Shown: piece after piece, positions 45,490 to 54,849 of the stretch
Layout: every line of letters begins with the position of its first letter
How positions within the stretch are numbered: the first letter of the stretch is position 1
From: Promethearchaeota archaeon
Lineage (GTDB): Archaea > Asgardarchaeota > Lokiarchaeia > Sigyniarchaeales > SOKP01
NCBI GenBank assembly: GCA_016840085.1
Contig: JAEOTA010000022.1
Location: 1 to 64,000 of the forward strand
DNA: 64,000 bases
Direction: 5' to 3'
Translations under genes and position numbers: made by a program
The notes under the pieces: generated by a model
Told to the model about the DNA's origin: nothing
Databases searched by the model: none
The model's input: only the letters and a program-made list of their open reading frames with translations

Positions 45490-46605
45490 TTAAGATGGAA
45501 ATACACTAGTAGCATCATTATCGATAATAGCCCCAAAAAGTCGGTTAAAAAATGCCTTTCCTAGTTCAATTCCCCTTGGATCACTTCTATTTAACCGTGT
45601 AAAACTAAGAGGAGGCAAATACGCGTAAGCCATCAATGATCTTAAGTAACCATCCCATGCCCTATCAAAATCAACACTCGTAATTCCATTCTTTTCCAAT
45701 CGTTTCAAATATAATTTGATCATTTCCTTCTCAATTTGTCGTCTTAAATCAATTTTTATACTTCCTGATAAAAGGTATGCGACATCCAGAATACCTCCAC
45801 TTATTAGTGGCAATTGCCAATCGATAGTTATTATGGGATTTTCACTGTTCTCAGAATCAAAAAACATATTGGCTGCTCGATAGTCAAAATGCACAATAGT
45901 CAAATTTTCATCTTGGGTATTTTTAAGCAGCCACGGAAAATGTTTATATATCTTTTCTCCAACCTCTCGACCACCTTCTGGGAGAAAATTCAGAAAATCT
46001 TCTGATTTTACTGCTAAATCCCATGAATTACGGAAAGTATCGATGAATGACATTCTTATAGTTTTATCCTTAGGTTGAGGTATCCAGTCAAACGAAAAAA
46101 GATCTGGAGCATCCCACCATCGTGCATGAAAATCTGCAATTGAAATTATTGCTTGTTTGGTTTGCTCATAATTTAAACCTTCAACCTGGTCAACCATCTT
46201 ATAACATGAGCAATCTTCAAGAATGAGAATGAATCTTTTAGCTTCTAAATCATAATCTGAATAAATCAGACCTGGAACCCGTATAGGACTTTTTGGTGCT
46301 ACTTCGGTATAAAATCTTATCTCTTTTTCATAAAGGTTATATTGAAGAGCGACGGTTAAAGCTGTTCTAAAGGTTGTAGGCATTTTTACAATCATGGTTT
46401 TTGGTAGTTCAGGAGATTCTTTATCATAAGTATTTGTTAGTCTTGCTATATCACTCACAAATCCTTCCCCCACTCCCCATGGTTCTCTGGAAATGGATTC
46501 AATATTGAAATCCTTAAGATATCCAGAGTTATGAAGAACCTTATTAAGCCATTCTGAAGTGATTCTTTTAGTTCGTTTAGGTATCGTTAATGGTTTAGGT
46601 ATCAT
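45490..46605 (-). CDS. APH/ecdysteroid-kinase-like small-molecule kinase
   Basis: About 371 residues with the protein-kinase-like fold of the aminoglycoside phosphotransferase superfamily. The catalytic loop is IVHFDYRAANMFF (Asp acts as base, Asn binds metal), and the metal-binding Asp follows in IITIDWQLPLISGG, with the LDVAYLLSGS region after it. The N-terminal lobe holds an MIVKMPTTFR strand with the ATP-binding lysine. Substrate unknown: an alcohol, amine or choline-like compound is usual for this EcK/DUF1679-like branch. I chose the ATG at 46605, with AGGGTG nine bases upstream, over the GTG at 46617. Located alone between ribosomal genes and the ABC operon. Confidence 0.8.
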   Translation of the reverse strand: MIPKPLTIPKRTKRITSEWLNKVLHNSGYLKDFNIESISREPWGVGEGFVSDIARLTNTYDKESPELPKTMIVKMPTTFRTALTVALQYNLYEKEIRFYTEVAPKSPIRVPGLIYSDYDLEAKRFILILEDCSCYKMVDQVEGLNYEQTKQAIISIADFHARWWDAPDLFSFDWIPQPKDKTIRMSFIDTFRNSWDLAVKSEDFLNFLPEGGREVGEKIYKHFPWLLKNTQDENLTIVHFDYRAANMFFDSENSENPIITIDWQLPLISGGILDVAYLLSGSIKIDLRRQIEKEMIKLYLKRLEKNGITSVDFDRAWDGYLRSLMAYAYLPPLSFTRLNRSDPRGIELGKAFFNRLFGAIIDNDATSVFPS

Positions 46606-46657
46606 TATTAATAACACCCTAATTTTACAATAACATAAAAATTATTCAGTGAGAATT

Positions 46658-46780
46658 TTAGGAATTATAAATCCTTATATCTACTTTTAATTTTTTACAA
46701 ATTTTTAAAAGAGATTCATAAGAAAATGATTCCATACAACATATTCCAATTTTATAATCGACATATACAAACGAACCCAT
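46658..46780 (-). pseudogene. Fragment of the frhB-like gene (middle part)
   Basis: A 40-residue frame that starts with an ATG directly against the stop of the preceding membrane-protein gene. It reads YKIGICCMESFSYESLLKIC and then KKLKVD, nearly identical to YKIGIFCMESFSYESLLKIC in the intact FrhB-like protein at 50532. The DNA matches over about 65 bases. It stops soon afterwards. A copied piece of that gene, not a working protein. Confidence 0.8.
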
Positions 46781-47326
46781 TTAATATTTGCTCCTCCATT
46801 TGTATCTACGATAACCATAGGAAGAAATCAATACAACCGTAACGCCAAGAAAAAAGAGTCCATAACTCGAAGCATAGCGAATATAACTTATTATTATCTC
46901 ACTAAAATATAAAATATCATCTTCTTCACCAACAGGATATTCTTCGGCATGAAATAAAATAAATGTATTGCCCTGAAATGGAGGAATTATTTGAATAGTT
47001 GCTATATATTCAGTTATATTTTCTACTTCCCAGTAAGGTATATACGGTTCTTCATTAAGAAAGCTCTTAAAACCTTTGCTGTCTATTATTTGAAGCGAAA
47101 TAGTTCCACGCTCAACAGAAATGTTTAGAAAGATTTCTTGAGAGTGCGATCTCCATGGAAATTCAAACCAATCTATATAATAAGAATTATGACTAGAAAG
47201 ACCATGTCCAACAGGGTATCCACGATCTAAAGTTTTAGTTTCAGGATAAGGTACAAATAATAGGCATAAACTAACAGTACTAGATAATATTATAAAAAAG
47301 ATAAGCCATGAAAACTTGCGAGGCAT
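46781..47326 (-). CDS. Membrane protein of an ABC exporter operon
   Basis: A 181-residue protein with an N-terminal hydrophobic segment (residues 6-25, signal-anchor), an extracellular domain rich in aromatic residues and a second transmembrane helix (about 153-170) with a basic cytosolic tail (RRYKWRSK). It follows the ABC permease gene by about 50 bases on the same strand. Probably an accessory subunit of the transporter; not a family I can name. Confidence 0.65.
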   Translation of the reverse strand: MPRKFSWLIFFIILSSTVSLCLLFVPYPETKTLDRGYPVGHGLSSHNSYYIDWFEFPWRSHSQEIFLNISVERGTISLQIIDSKGFKSFLNEEPYIPYWEVENITEYIATIQIIPPFQGNTFILFHAEEYPVGEEDDILYFSEIIISYIRYASSYGLFFLGVTVVLISSYGYRRYKWRSKY

Positions 47327-47377
47327 AATTATTCACTCTCTTTTCATTTTTTTTTTGCCATTCAGTTTAATTTTATC

Positions 47378-48166
47378 TTAATCAACCCTAATATCTAACT
47401 GTTTGAATGCATAAAATGTTATTAACATAATCAGTATAGATAATCCGAAAAATACAATTATACAAATGATTGTTACAGTACTTAAGACAATTTTATCATA
47501 AAAAATTAAATTATAAAAAAAATTGATAACTTTTACTGTGTAAGAACTGTATGAAAGAAGTCCTAATTCTAAATCTTCTAAAAATAGCTCTATAGTTACA
47601 TAAAAAAAAGGCAAAATGAAAGAAAGCACTACGTTCCGAGTTAACGCCGAAATCATGAATGTTAATGATGATATAAATATTAATTGTATAAATACAATTA
47701 AAAATCCCATTAGAAAAATATCGATCGAAACTAATAAATCGGTCCTAATGAAAATCATAATAAGAAAAGTTGAAAAATAAAATAACATCAAAATAAAAAT
47801 GCTTATCACCACACAAAATAACTTTATGGCAAGAATTTTATTTCTAGATTCCGTAGCATAAATTATCATAGCAGATTTATTAGAAAATTCTCCCGAAACC
47901 ATATCACCAACAATTATAATTGGAATAAGTCGGAGAAATAAATATATACTAAATTCTATAATATCTTCCCAATATAGCATCTCATCTAAATCGAATTGAG
48001 TGGTTATATTTCTAAAGTTATATTGATTCAAGATTAGGAATATATCGATCAATGATAAAATAAGGCATACAATAAACTTTATTGAGAGAAGCCTGTGTTT
48101 CAGATAAAAAGAGAACAAATGTTTTTCATAATATAAGGAAGATCGAATTTTATTCTCTCTTTTCAT
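47378..48166 (-). CDS. ABC-2 type transporter permease
   Basis: A 262-residue integral membrane protein with six hydrophobic segments, starting with LKHRLLSIKFIVCLILSLID, and the pattern of ABC-2/NosY-like permeases (VGDMVSGEFSNKSAMIIYAT cytosolic loop). It overlaps the ATP-binding gene by 17 bases, so the two are translated together and make an exporter of unknown substrate, perhaps a peptide or lipid. Confidence 0.85.
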   Translation of the reverse strand: MKRENKIRSSLYYEKHLFSFYLKHRLLSIKFIVCLILSLIDIFLILNQYNFRNITTQFDLDEMLYWEDIIEFSIYLFLRLIPIIIVGDMVSGEFSNKSAMIIYATESRNKILAIKLFCVVISIFILMLFYFSTFLIMIFIRTDLLVSIDIFLMGFLIVFIQLIFISSLTFMISALTRNVVLSFILPFFYVTIELFLEDLELGLLSYSSYTVKVINFFYNLIFYDKIVLSTVTIICIIVFFGLSILIMLITFYAFKQLDIRVD

Positions 48167-49106
48167 AGGATTCTCCCTTTATTATTTGTTTATATAATTT
48201 AATTAAAGTTCCACTAATAGGCGTGAAATTGAAATCTTTATAATCCTTTATTGTGTTATTTACTTTTTCTGGATTATCAGTTCTGAAAATAATTTTATCC
48301 CTTAATATTTTTGGTAAATCAGAAAACAGGTCCTTTTCAGCAGATAATAATTCAGTAAGTTCTTTAAGAGTCACATTATCTTCATAGTTGATTCTAGTTA
48401 TTTCATATTCATTAAATCCGTACATGTGAGCAAGATTGTAGACTATATCTGAAGCTTTTATTATGCCGTCATCAATAAACGCTACATAATCTGCTAATTG
48501 TTCTATTTCAAGAACGATATGGCTTGAAATAATAACTGTGATTCCTTCTTTTCTTTTCATTTGGATTTTTTGAATAAATTCCTCTCTACCTAATGGATCA
48601 ATATTAGATAAGGGTTCATCAAGAAAAACTATTTTAGGTTCTCCAGCAAACGCTTGAGCCAATCCTAAACGCTGCTTCATTCCTCTAGAATATGATTTAA
48701 TAATCTTATTCCAATAGTTTTTATCTATACCGCTCCACACTAAATATGATTCAACATGTTTTTTGTCTCCTCCTTTATTAGTTCTCAAGCCAATAATTAA
48801 TTTAAGAAACTGTCTTCCAGTAAGATTAGGATTAAACCCCACATTTTCAGGTAAAAAACCAATCTTTCTTCTTATTTTACCTGAGCTATTTAGGATATTA
48901 GTTCCGAAAATAGATGCGGTTCCATTTGATGGTTTTACTAAACCTAAGAGCATTAACATTGTTGTTGTTTTTCCTGCCCCGTTTGGTCCTAAAAAGGCAA
49001 AACACGAGTTTAGGATTTCCAAATTAATATTATCTACAACTACTCTATTATAATATTGTTTTGTTAAACCTTGAATTTTAATTATTGGTTCTTTAGTGGA
49101 ACTCAT
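48150..49106 (-). CDS. ABC transporter ATP-binding protein
   Basis: A 318-residue NBD with Walker A GPNGAGKTT, the Q-loop region GFLPENVGF, signature YSRGMKQRLGLAQAF, Walker B IVFLDEPLSNIDP and the switch His in SSHIVLEIEQ. The last 90 residues form the C-terminal extension seen in CcmA/BcrA-like exporters. First gene of a three-gene operon with the permease and the small membrane protein. All catalytic motifs intact. Confidence 0.95.
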   Translation of the reverse strand: MSSTKEPIIKIQGLTKQYYNRVVVDNINLEILNSCFAFLGPNGAGKTTTMLMLLGLVKPSNGTASIFGTNILNSSGKIRRKIGFLPENVGFNPNLTGRQFLKLIIGLRTNKGGDKKHVESYLVWSGIDKNYWNKIIKSYSRGMKQRLGLAQAFAGEPKIVFLDEPLSNIDPLGREEFIQKIQMKRKEGITVIISSHIVLEIEQLADYVAFIDDGIIKASDIVYNLAHMYGFNEYEITRINYEDNVTLKELTELLSAEKDLFSDLPKILRDKIIFRTDNPEKVNNTIKDYKDFNFTPISGTLIKLYKQIIKGESYEKRE

Positions 49107-49338
49107 AAGATTAGAGTTTTATTGAGTTATTTTTTAAAAAAAAAGATTGATTGTCTAATTCAAAATCTAATAGGATAAGAATCAATATATATCTATGTTA
49201 ACTGTCATAAAATGCTCACACGAAATATTTTAAATAACTAAATATAAAAATTAGAGTTAACTAAAATTTGATAAAAAGATATTTCTCAATTTTCATCATA
49301 GTCTAATTTTATTTTAAGAAAAAAGATGAAAGAGTGAA

Positions 49339-50043
49339 ATGAAAAGAAAACTGAAAAATGTACTACTAATAATAATTATAATTGGAATTATCCTAACAAG
49401 CTTGATAATTATTAATCATTTTATAATATTAACAAGAATATATTATAAGATAAATTATGAAGCAAACATTCAAAATTTTGAGAGCTTAATCGAAAAAAGT
49501 GAATTATTTGAATATCAAAAGTACTGTAAATATCGAGATTTATCAGGGGAGGTTCAAAACGTAAGTAATTTCGATTATTATTATCATATCGATAGAGATC
49601 TTATAGAATCTCTTAAGTTAAAAGTTGAAGATGATAAAGAGAAATTTCATTTTTGGCCCTTTTATAGTCATAAATTATTTTATTCATTAGAAGCTACTAA
49701 TGAATCTTTGATATATCTGACTTATAACAATAATTCAATTATTAAAGCGGAGTATGCAAACCATACAGAGATATTTGCTGCTTGGAGTGATTATTATGAA
49801 AATAACTCTCTATTTTGGGTGGGAAATTGGTATCTAAATTTTACTTATATCCCCTTTGCTTCTAATATATCATCTACTATTATATTAAATGATATTATTC
49901 TAGTCAAAATGAATCTATATTATGATTATGTTTATGGAAATTTGGGAGTTGAAACTTTAAGAATTGACCAATTCTTATGTTTTAATTCTAATCTCCAAAC
50001 TTTGTTTGTTTATTTTCCTTTAGTAGGTATGATAATGGCATAG
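49339..50043 (+). CDS. Hypothetical membrane-anchored extracellular protein
   Basis: A 234-residue protein with an N-terminal hydrophobic helix (VLLIIIIIGIILTSLIIINH, residues 8-27) and an extracellular region rich in Tyr, Asn and Ser, without other membrane segments. Divergent from the ABC operon, 232 bases away. No domain recognised. Confidence 0.6.
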   Translation: MKRKLKNVLLIIIIIGIILTSLIIINHFIILTRIYYKINYEANIQNFESLIEKSELFEYQKYCKYRDLSGEVQNVSNFDYYYHIDRDLIESLKLKVEDDKEKFHFWPFYSHKLFYSLEATNESLIYLTYNNNSIIKAEYANHTEIFAAWSDYYENNSLFWVGNWYLNFTYIPFASNISSTIILNDIILVKMNLYYDYVYGNLGVETLRIDQFLCFNSNLQTLFVYFPLVGMIMA

Positions 50044-50531
50044 GAAAAATCTTAAGAGAGATATTTAACATTATTTCTTTTACTAAAAAAATTAAACAAA
50101 AATCATTATAATAAAATTAGTGAGTTGAGAGATAAGATTATGGGGTGGAAAACTAAACTGTTAGATAATTCCACCCTAATATTATAAACTCGCTTATCTA
50201 AATTGATTAATTCTCTTATATTAATATTTTATTCTTGATAAAATGTGATGAAGAATTTAATAAATTGGAATCCATTTATTTTTCTCTTTTTTTTCGTTAA
50301 TATAGTTCTTACAATTATTTTTTTTACTATTAGCAATTATTTTAAGTAAAGATAAGCCTGACTTTACTTCTTCCAGTGGTTTAGTTTCGATTAATTTATT
50401 TGAGATTAAATCATTATAAAAAGTTTTTCCTTTTTCTCTTTAATCCTAACTTTATTCTTCTGCGAATAATCTACAAAAAAATGAAGTTTCAATCTATTTC
50501 TTGTTAAAAAAGAACAGGTAGTGTCAGTCGT
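50044..50531. other. Intergenic stretch holding an frhB scrap
   Basis: About 490 bases with no intact gene; it holds the C-terminal remnant of the frhB-like gene (50257-50439). The rest is AT-rich sequence. Confidence 0.5.
50257..50439 (-). pseudogene. Fragment of the frhB-like gene (C-terminal part)
   Basis: A 60-codon open frame matching the end of the intact protein at 50532: EKGKTFYNDLISNKLIE against EKGKILYNDLISNNLIE, then a KPLE-VK-GL block, a SKKNNCK block and a final I/V-P-x-Y before the stop. It has no start codon. It lies 93 bases downstream of the intact gene in the same direction, so it is the eroded end of a tandem copy. Confidence 0.85.
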
Positions 50532-52025
50532 CTAATAATTAGGTACGCGTTTATTTTCTTCTAATCTTGAATTAATATGTTTTTTACAGTTGTTTTTCTT
50601 CGACCCCGCAATTCTTTGTAGAAGGGGTAAACCCGGTTTTACGCCTTCTAAAGGTTTAGATTCAATTAAGTTATTCGAGATTAGATCGTTGTAAAGGATT
50701 TTACCTTTTTCCGTTCTTATAAGTACTGTATTCCAACCAGAAGGAGAACCAATAGATCCAATTGAAATATCAGCAGATTCAGAAGTCAAATCGTAACACA
50801 TTTCACAATCTTCTCGAGCCAAATGTGAAATCTCTTTTATTGGAACGTTTAACTCATCTCCATTTTTAGTATATACAAAGAATTTTCCTTTATTGATATC
50901 CATCTTTTTAGCATCATTAACATCAACATTTAGCTTCTCACAAATCTTTAAAAGGGATTCATAAGAAAAAGATTCCATACAGAATATTCCAATTTTATAA
51001 ATAATATTATTTAAGGAGGGCAATCCAATATCGTAAATCTCGGATTTTAGGATTGCTTGCATTTGACAAGGTACTCCTACTACCGCGATTTTTTTATTTT
51101 TAAGCTCATTTTGGTTTAGTAATTGTAAATTTGGATTGTTTACATATTTTGTTCCGGCTGTTGAGAGGATATCTTCTTTGTTTTTAAGCAAAATTGGTTC
51201 AGGTCTCCATAATGTATTACTCATTTTTGCTCCTAATGCAAAATCAATTTTATTTTTTTCAAGAAGATAATGGAGACATGTACTCGAAATCCCCCCATCT
51301 TGGCAAATTTCAGAAATCTCCTTAATTTTAGTTCTTGCAGAATAAGCTTCAAGAAAATGACCAACATTTGAATAGTCTTTAATTTCTGGAGTATTTTCTT
51401 GAGCCATATTTATAACCTTTACAGGCAAATATGTTCGAGGACACACAAAATAGCATAATCCACATCGAATACATTTATCCTCGTCAATTTTTCCAAATCC
51501 ATTATAGATATGAAGACAATTTACAGGGCAGATACTAGCGCACAGACCACAACCTGAACAATTCTTAGAATCAAATATAACTTTTACTGGCTCGTATATA
51601 GGTTTTAAATTTGAAATATCTTCTTTGGTTATTGAAATAGATAAGTCTTTAAAAATGAGGGTATCAGGATCATCTTCATGACTCTTAATTTTATCGTATA
51701 ATTCTTCTACTGATACCAGTTTTTCATTTTTTAACAAATCTAGTAAACTCAAAGTGTGATATACTTCAATTGAGTTTTGTGTTGAAAACTCTTTAATTGT
51801 ATTAAAGTTGTTATTTGAACTATTGCTAAAAAAATTAAATAGAGAATATTTTAATCGCTCTTGATCAAACATTTGTAAAAGAATAGCTTCATATTGAGAT
51901 TCATCATAAATACCCGTATCTAATATATCTTGTTTAGCATCAATTAGAGCTCGAATTCTATACGAATCTAAAGCATCCGCTACATCCTTTAAAAATTCCC
52001 ATGATAAACTTTCTTCAGAACTCAT
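50532..52025 (-). CDS. FrhB/FdhB-family flavoprotein with two [4Fe-4S] ferredoxin motifs
   Basis: A 497-residue protein. The first 130 residues form an unusual helical domain (LKDVADALDSYRIRALIDAK). Two ferredoxin motifs follow (CSGCGLCASICPVNC and CIRCGLCYFVCP, about residues 152-195). The C-terminal half is the F420/FAD-binding FrhB/FdhB domain (GGISSTCLHYLLEK; GTKYVNNPNLQ; VVGVPCQMQAI; CEMCYDLTSESADISIGSIG). The FrhB/FdhB family moves electrons between F420 or formate dehydrogenases and iron-sulphur partners. It follows mvhD and hdrA in one operon, so it is probably the electron-input or -output module of an Hdr complex. F420 use is supported by cofC nearby. Confidence 0.85.
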   Translation of the reverse strand: MSSEESLSWEFLKDVADALDSYRIRALIDAKQDILDTGIYDESQYEAILLQMFDQERLKYSLFNFFSNSSNNNFNTIKEFSTQNSIEVYHTLSLLDLLKNEKLVSVEELYDKIKSHEDDPDTLIFKDLSISITKEDISNLKPIYEPVKVIFDSKNCSGCGLCASICPVNCLHIYNGFGKIDEDKCIRCGLCYFVCPRTYLPVKVINMAQENTPEIKDYSNVGHFLEAYSARTKIKEISEICQDGGISSTCLHYLLEKNKIDFALGAKMSNTLWRPEPILLKNKEDILSTAGTKYVNNPNLQLLNQNELKNKKIAVVGVPCQMQAILKSEIYDIGLPSLNNIIYKIGIFCMESFSYESLLKICEKLNVDVNDAKKMDINKGKFFVYTKNGDELNVPIKEISHLAREDCEMCYDLTSESADISIGSIGSPSGWNTVLIRTEKGKILYNDLISNNLIESKPLEGVKPGLPLLQRIAGSKKNNCKKHINSRLEENKRVPNY

Positions 52026-52119
52026 AATAAACCTTAAATTATTTTTTATTCATAATTTTCCGAAAACCCATACAAAGGGATAGTTCCTTCTCAACTAATA
52101 TTTTCTTGAAAAGATCATT
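52026..52119 (-). other. Inter-gene spacer, possible SECIS location
   Basis: Selenocysteine decoding in archaea needs a SECIS hairpin, usually in the 3' untranslated region. This 94-base spacer after mvhD holds a possible hairpin: CCC and GGG around a seven-base loop, with GGAA below it pairing with TTTC across an asymmetric internal loop. A three-base-pair upper stem and small apical loop are like archaeal SECIS elements, but the conserved GAA/A internal loop is not in its standard place. Tentative. Confidence 0.25.
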
Positions 52120-52548
52120 CTATTTCGGATTAAATTTTGGTAGAGGAGGGAGTGCTTGAATTTTTTTGGTAATATCTTCAACAGAGTTAATGAATCTCTC
52201 AACTTCTGCTGCAGAACAAAAATATTGTTGAACTCGTTCGTCAGAAATTCCTGCATGTCTTAATAATTTTTTCAAAGTTAATATATGATTATATGTATTC
52301 ATATTTCCATTACCAAACTCGCATTCACCTTCCCTTCATGAGATCACAGCTACACCATCAGCACCATTTAAAAAGGCTTCCATGATCAAATGAATTCCTA
52401 TTCGACCAGTGCATCTTACTCGAATTAAATAGAAATCTGTAGAATATGATTTTCTTGTTACTCCTGTTAAATCGGCTACCGAATACCCTCACTTATCACA
52501 GCCGAATGCTATAATCTTTCTAGATTTATCATTTATTACCTTAGACAT
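52120..52548 (-). CDS. mvhD: MvhD/VhuD-like iron-sulphur protein, predicted selenoprotein with two Sec
   Basis: Read from ATG at 52548 this is a 142-residue protein with two in-frame TGA codons (52489-52491, residue 20; 52336-52338, residue 71). Both fall where the family has metal-ligand cysteines: FGCDK-U-GYSVADL corresponds to the CNWC motif of MvhD, and VIS-U-REGECEFGNGN to GC-IGDCHY-xGN. Between them are the conserved RVRCTGRI and AFLNGADGVAV. MvhD carries a [2Fe-2S] cluster and passes electrons from a hydrogenase or dehydrogenase to HdrA; Methanococcus VhuD is a known selenoprotein. It starts 20 bases after hdrA. Standard translation would annotate only the last 60 residues. Sec insertion is inferred from alignment to the motif. 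Confidence 0.9.
52336..52338 (-). other. Predicted Sec codon 2 of mvhD (TGA)
   Basis: TGA in frame at residue 71, at the first cysteine of the C-xxGxC cluster motif. Confidence 0.85.
52489..52491 (-). other. Predicted Sec codon 1 of mvhD (TGA)
   Basis: TGA in frame at residue 20, at the second cysteine of the C-x2-C cluster motif. Confidence 0.85.
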
Positions 52549-52569
52549 TATAATTAACCTCTAAATTGC

Positions 52570-54582
52570 CTATTTTTCAATACTCTCAGCAATTTCATCA
52601 ATAATTTTTATTTCAGTACATCCAATACCTTTTATTTCCTGAATAAATTGTGTGTCTCGATAATATTTTAGGTCAATAGCTCTCGCGGGACAAGAAGATA
52701 CACATACACCGCAGCCTTTACATTTTAAATCGTCAACTTCTGCAATTTCATTCTCATTAACTTTTATTGCTTCATAGTAACATAATTTCTCACATCTATG
52801 ACATCCCATGCATAGTGTTTTATCTACCTCAGCAATAATTAATTCTTGATTAAAAGTATCATGAGATAAAAGAGTTGATGCTTTACTTGCAGCAGCTAAT
52901 GCAGAAGAAACCGAATAAGGAATGTTTTTTGGGCCAGCAGCACATCCAGCTATGTAAATTCCTATATCTTTTGTTTCTTGTGGACTTAAACATCCATGGA
53001 TTTCTGAAAGGAAACCTCCTGGACCCTTACTTAGTCCCATTACATCGATCATTTCTTCAGTTCCTTTTGAAGGGATCATTCCTGTTGACAATACAACTAA
53101 ATCAGCATCAATTTTTATAATCTCACCAGTTAAAGACGAATATGCTCTGACTTTTAAGTTATTCGTTTTAGAGTCTTCGATAATTTCACCTACTTTTCCC
53201 CGAATCATTGTTATACCCGATTCTCTTATTTTTCTATAATATTCTTCATTACCCTTGTCTGTTGTTCGAATATCAATATAGAACATAAACACATCCATAT
53301 TTGGATATTCTTGTCTCAGTAATTGAGCATTCTTAAGTGCAACACTGCAGCAAACGAAAGAACAATACGAATTAGCGTTTATATCTCTGGAACCTACACA
53401 TTGAATTATTACAACCGTTTTTGGTGTTTCTCCATTTGAAATTCGATACACATGTCCACCAGTAGGACCGATAGGACTTAACAACCTCTCTAGTTCTATT
53501 TGTGTAATCACATCAGGATAGTATCCATAATTATATTCATTCGACTCCCATATTGGATATTCATCCCATCCCGTGGCTACAATTGCCGCTCCTACTTTAA
53601 CATCGATATATTCTGTTTCTTGTTCAAAATCAATAGCTTCAGCGGGGCATATTCGTTCACAATTTTTACAATCAATACACACACTTCTATCCATAACCGC
53701 TAATTTTGGTACTGCTTGAGGAAATGGTATATAAATTGCGCTTCTTTCACCAATACCTCTGTCAAACTCGCTAGGAACTTTAATAGGACATTTTGTTGTA
53801 CATAAGCCGCAACCAGTACATTTAGTCTCGTCAACATACCGCGCATTTTTTCTGATTTTAACCTTATAATCTCCAGGTATACCACTAAACTCTATTACAT
53901 CACTATAAGTAAATAAATTAATGTTTGGATGTTTTGATGCATTTACCATTATTGGTGCCAGGACTCATATTCCACAATCATCAGTAGGATATATTCTATC
54001 TAATTGTGCCATTTTCCCGCCAATAGTGGCTTCTTTCTCAACCAAATATACAGGAATGCCTTGGTTCGCAAGATCTAATGCTGCGTTCATTCCAGCAATA
54101 CCCGCACCTACAATTAAAACTGCCTTCTCTACGGGAATTTCTTTTCGTGGTATTGTTTCTAGTTCTCTGGCACGGTTTATACCCGCTTGAACTAATCTTA
54201 TTGCTTTCTGAGTAGCACCTTCTCTGTCCTTAGCATGGACAAAAGAACAATGTTCTCGAAGATTAACCATTTGGAAATAATATGGGCTTAATCCTGCCTC
54301 AGCTAACACAGCTCTATATGTGGATTCATGGATTTGTGGCGTACAAGCTGCAACCACTATTCTATTTAAATCAAGATCAAGAATATCATTTTTTATAATA
54401 TTTTGACCTGGGTCTGAACAGGTAAAATCATTTGTTCTTGCAATAACCACATTATTTATTGCAGCGTTTTTTTCAACATAATCTCTTACAGCATCACAAT
54501 CAACAGCAGCTCCGATATTAACTCCTCATCTGCATACATAAACTCCGATTCTTAGATCATCCTTGGTCTGTTTATCAGACAA
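52570..54582 (-). CDS. hdrA: Heterodisulfide reductase subunit A (HdrA), predicted selenoprotein with two Sec
   Basis: A 670-residue HdrA if two in-frame TGA codons are read through. The N-terminus reads RIGVYVCR-U-GVNIGAAVD (Sec19, 54526-54528), matching the VCHCG motif, and CSDPGQ follows. The FAD-binding fold is VLIVGAGIAGMNAALDLAN and GGKMAQLDR, then TDDCGI-U-VLAP (Sec206, 53965-53967), the position that is Sec in Methanococcus HdrA. Ferredoxin motifs are CTGCGLCTTKCP, CIDCKNCERICPAE, CMGCHRCEKLC and CKGCGVCVSSCP. HdrA is the flavin-bifurcating centre of the heterodisulfide reductase complex. I chose TTG at 54582 with AAAGGTGA upstream; no ATG gives a full N-terminus. Ordinary annotation would split it into two ORFs. 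Confidence 0.93.
53965..53967 (-). other. Predicted Sec codon 2 of hdrA (TGA)
   Basis: In-frame TGA at residue 206 within DDCGI-U-VLAP, where Cys is usual and Sec is known in Methanococcus HdrA. Confidence 0.9.
54526..54528 (-). other. Predicted Sec codon 1 of hdrA (TGA)
   Basis: In-frame TGA at residue 19 within VYVCR-U-GVNI, where HdrA proteins have CHCG. Confidence 0.85.
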
Positions 54583-54849
54583 CTAGTTCACCTTTTTGTA
54601 AAACTTCACCATTAATTTTTTGTTAATTTGAAATATTATCTTAAATCTAATTGGTTTATGAAATTATTGAAATAATTTATTTTTTCTGATTAGATTTCAT
54701 AATTTCGAAAACAATAACAGAATTAAAAATAAATTGTAATTTTCAAACATTATTTTTTTAAAGAAGATCTTTATAGTAAATCGTTCTTAATTTAGATTAA
54801 TAATTTGATGCATTTTTAAATTTTATATAAGTGGATTGAGTAGTTTTAG

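Noticed and set aside
52120..52302. Independent 60-residue protein
   Set aside because: It is the C-terminal third of the MvhD selenoprotein after the second TGA, not a separate gene.
52875..53120. Plus-strand ORFs antisense to hdrA
   Set aside because: Opposite-strand shadows of HdrA ferredoxin regions; composition not protein-like.
53965..54450. Frameshifted or degraded hdrA pseudogene
   Set aside because: Both interruptions are TGA, in frame, and at conserved cysteine positions; random decay would also give TAA/TAG and frame changes.
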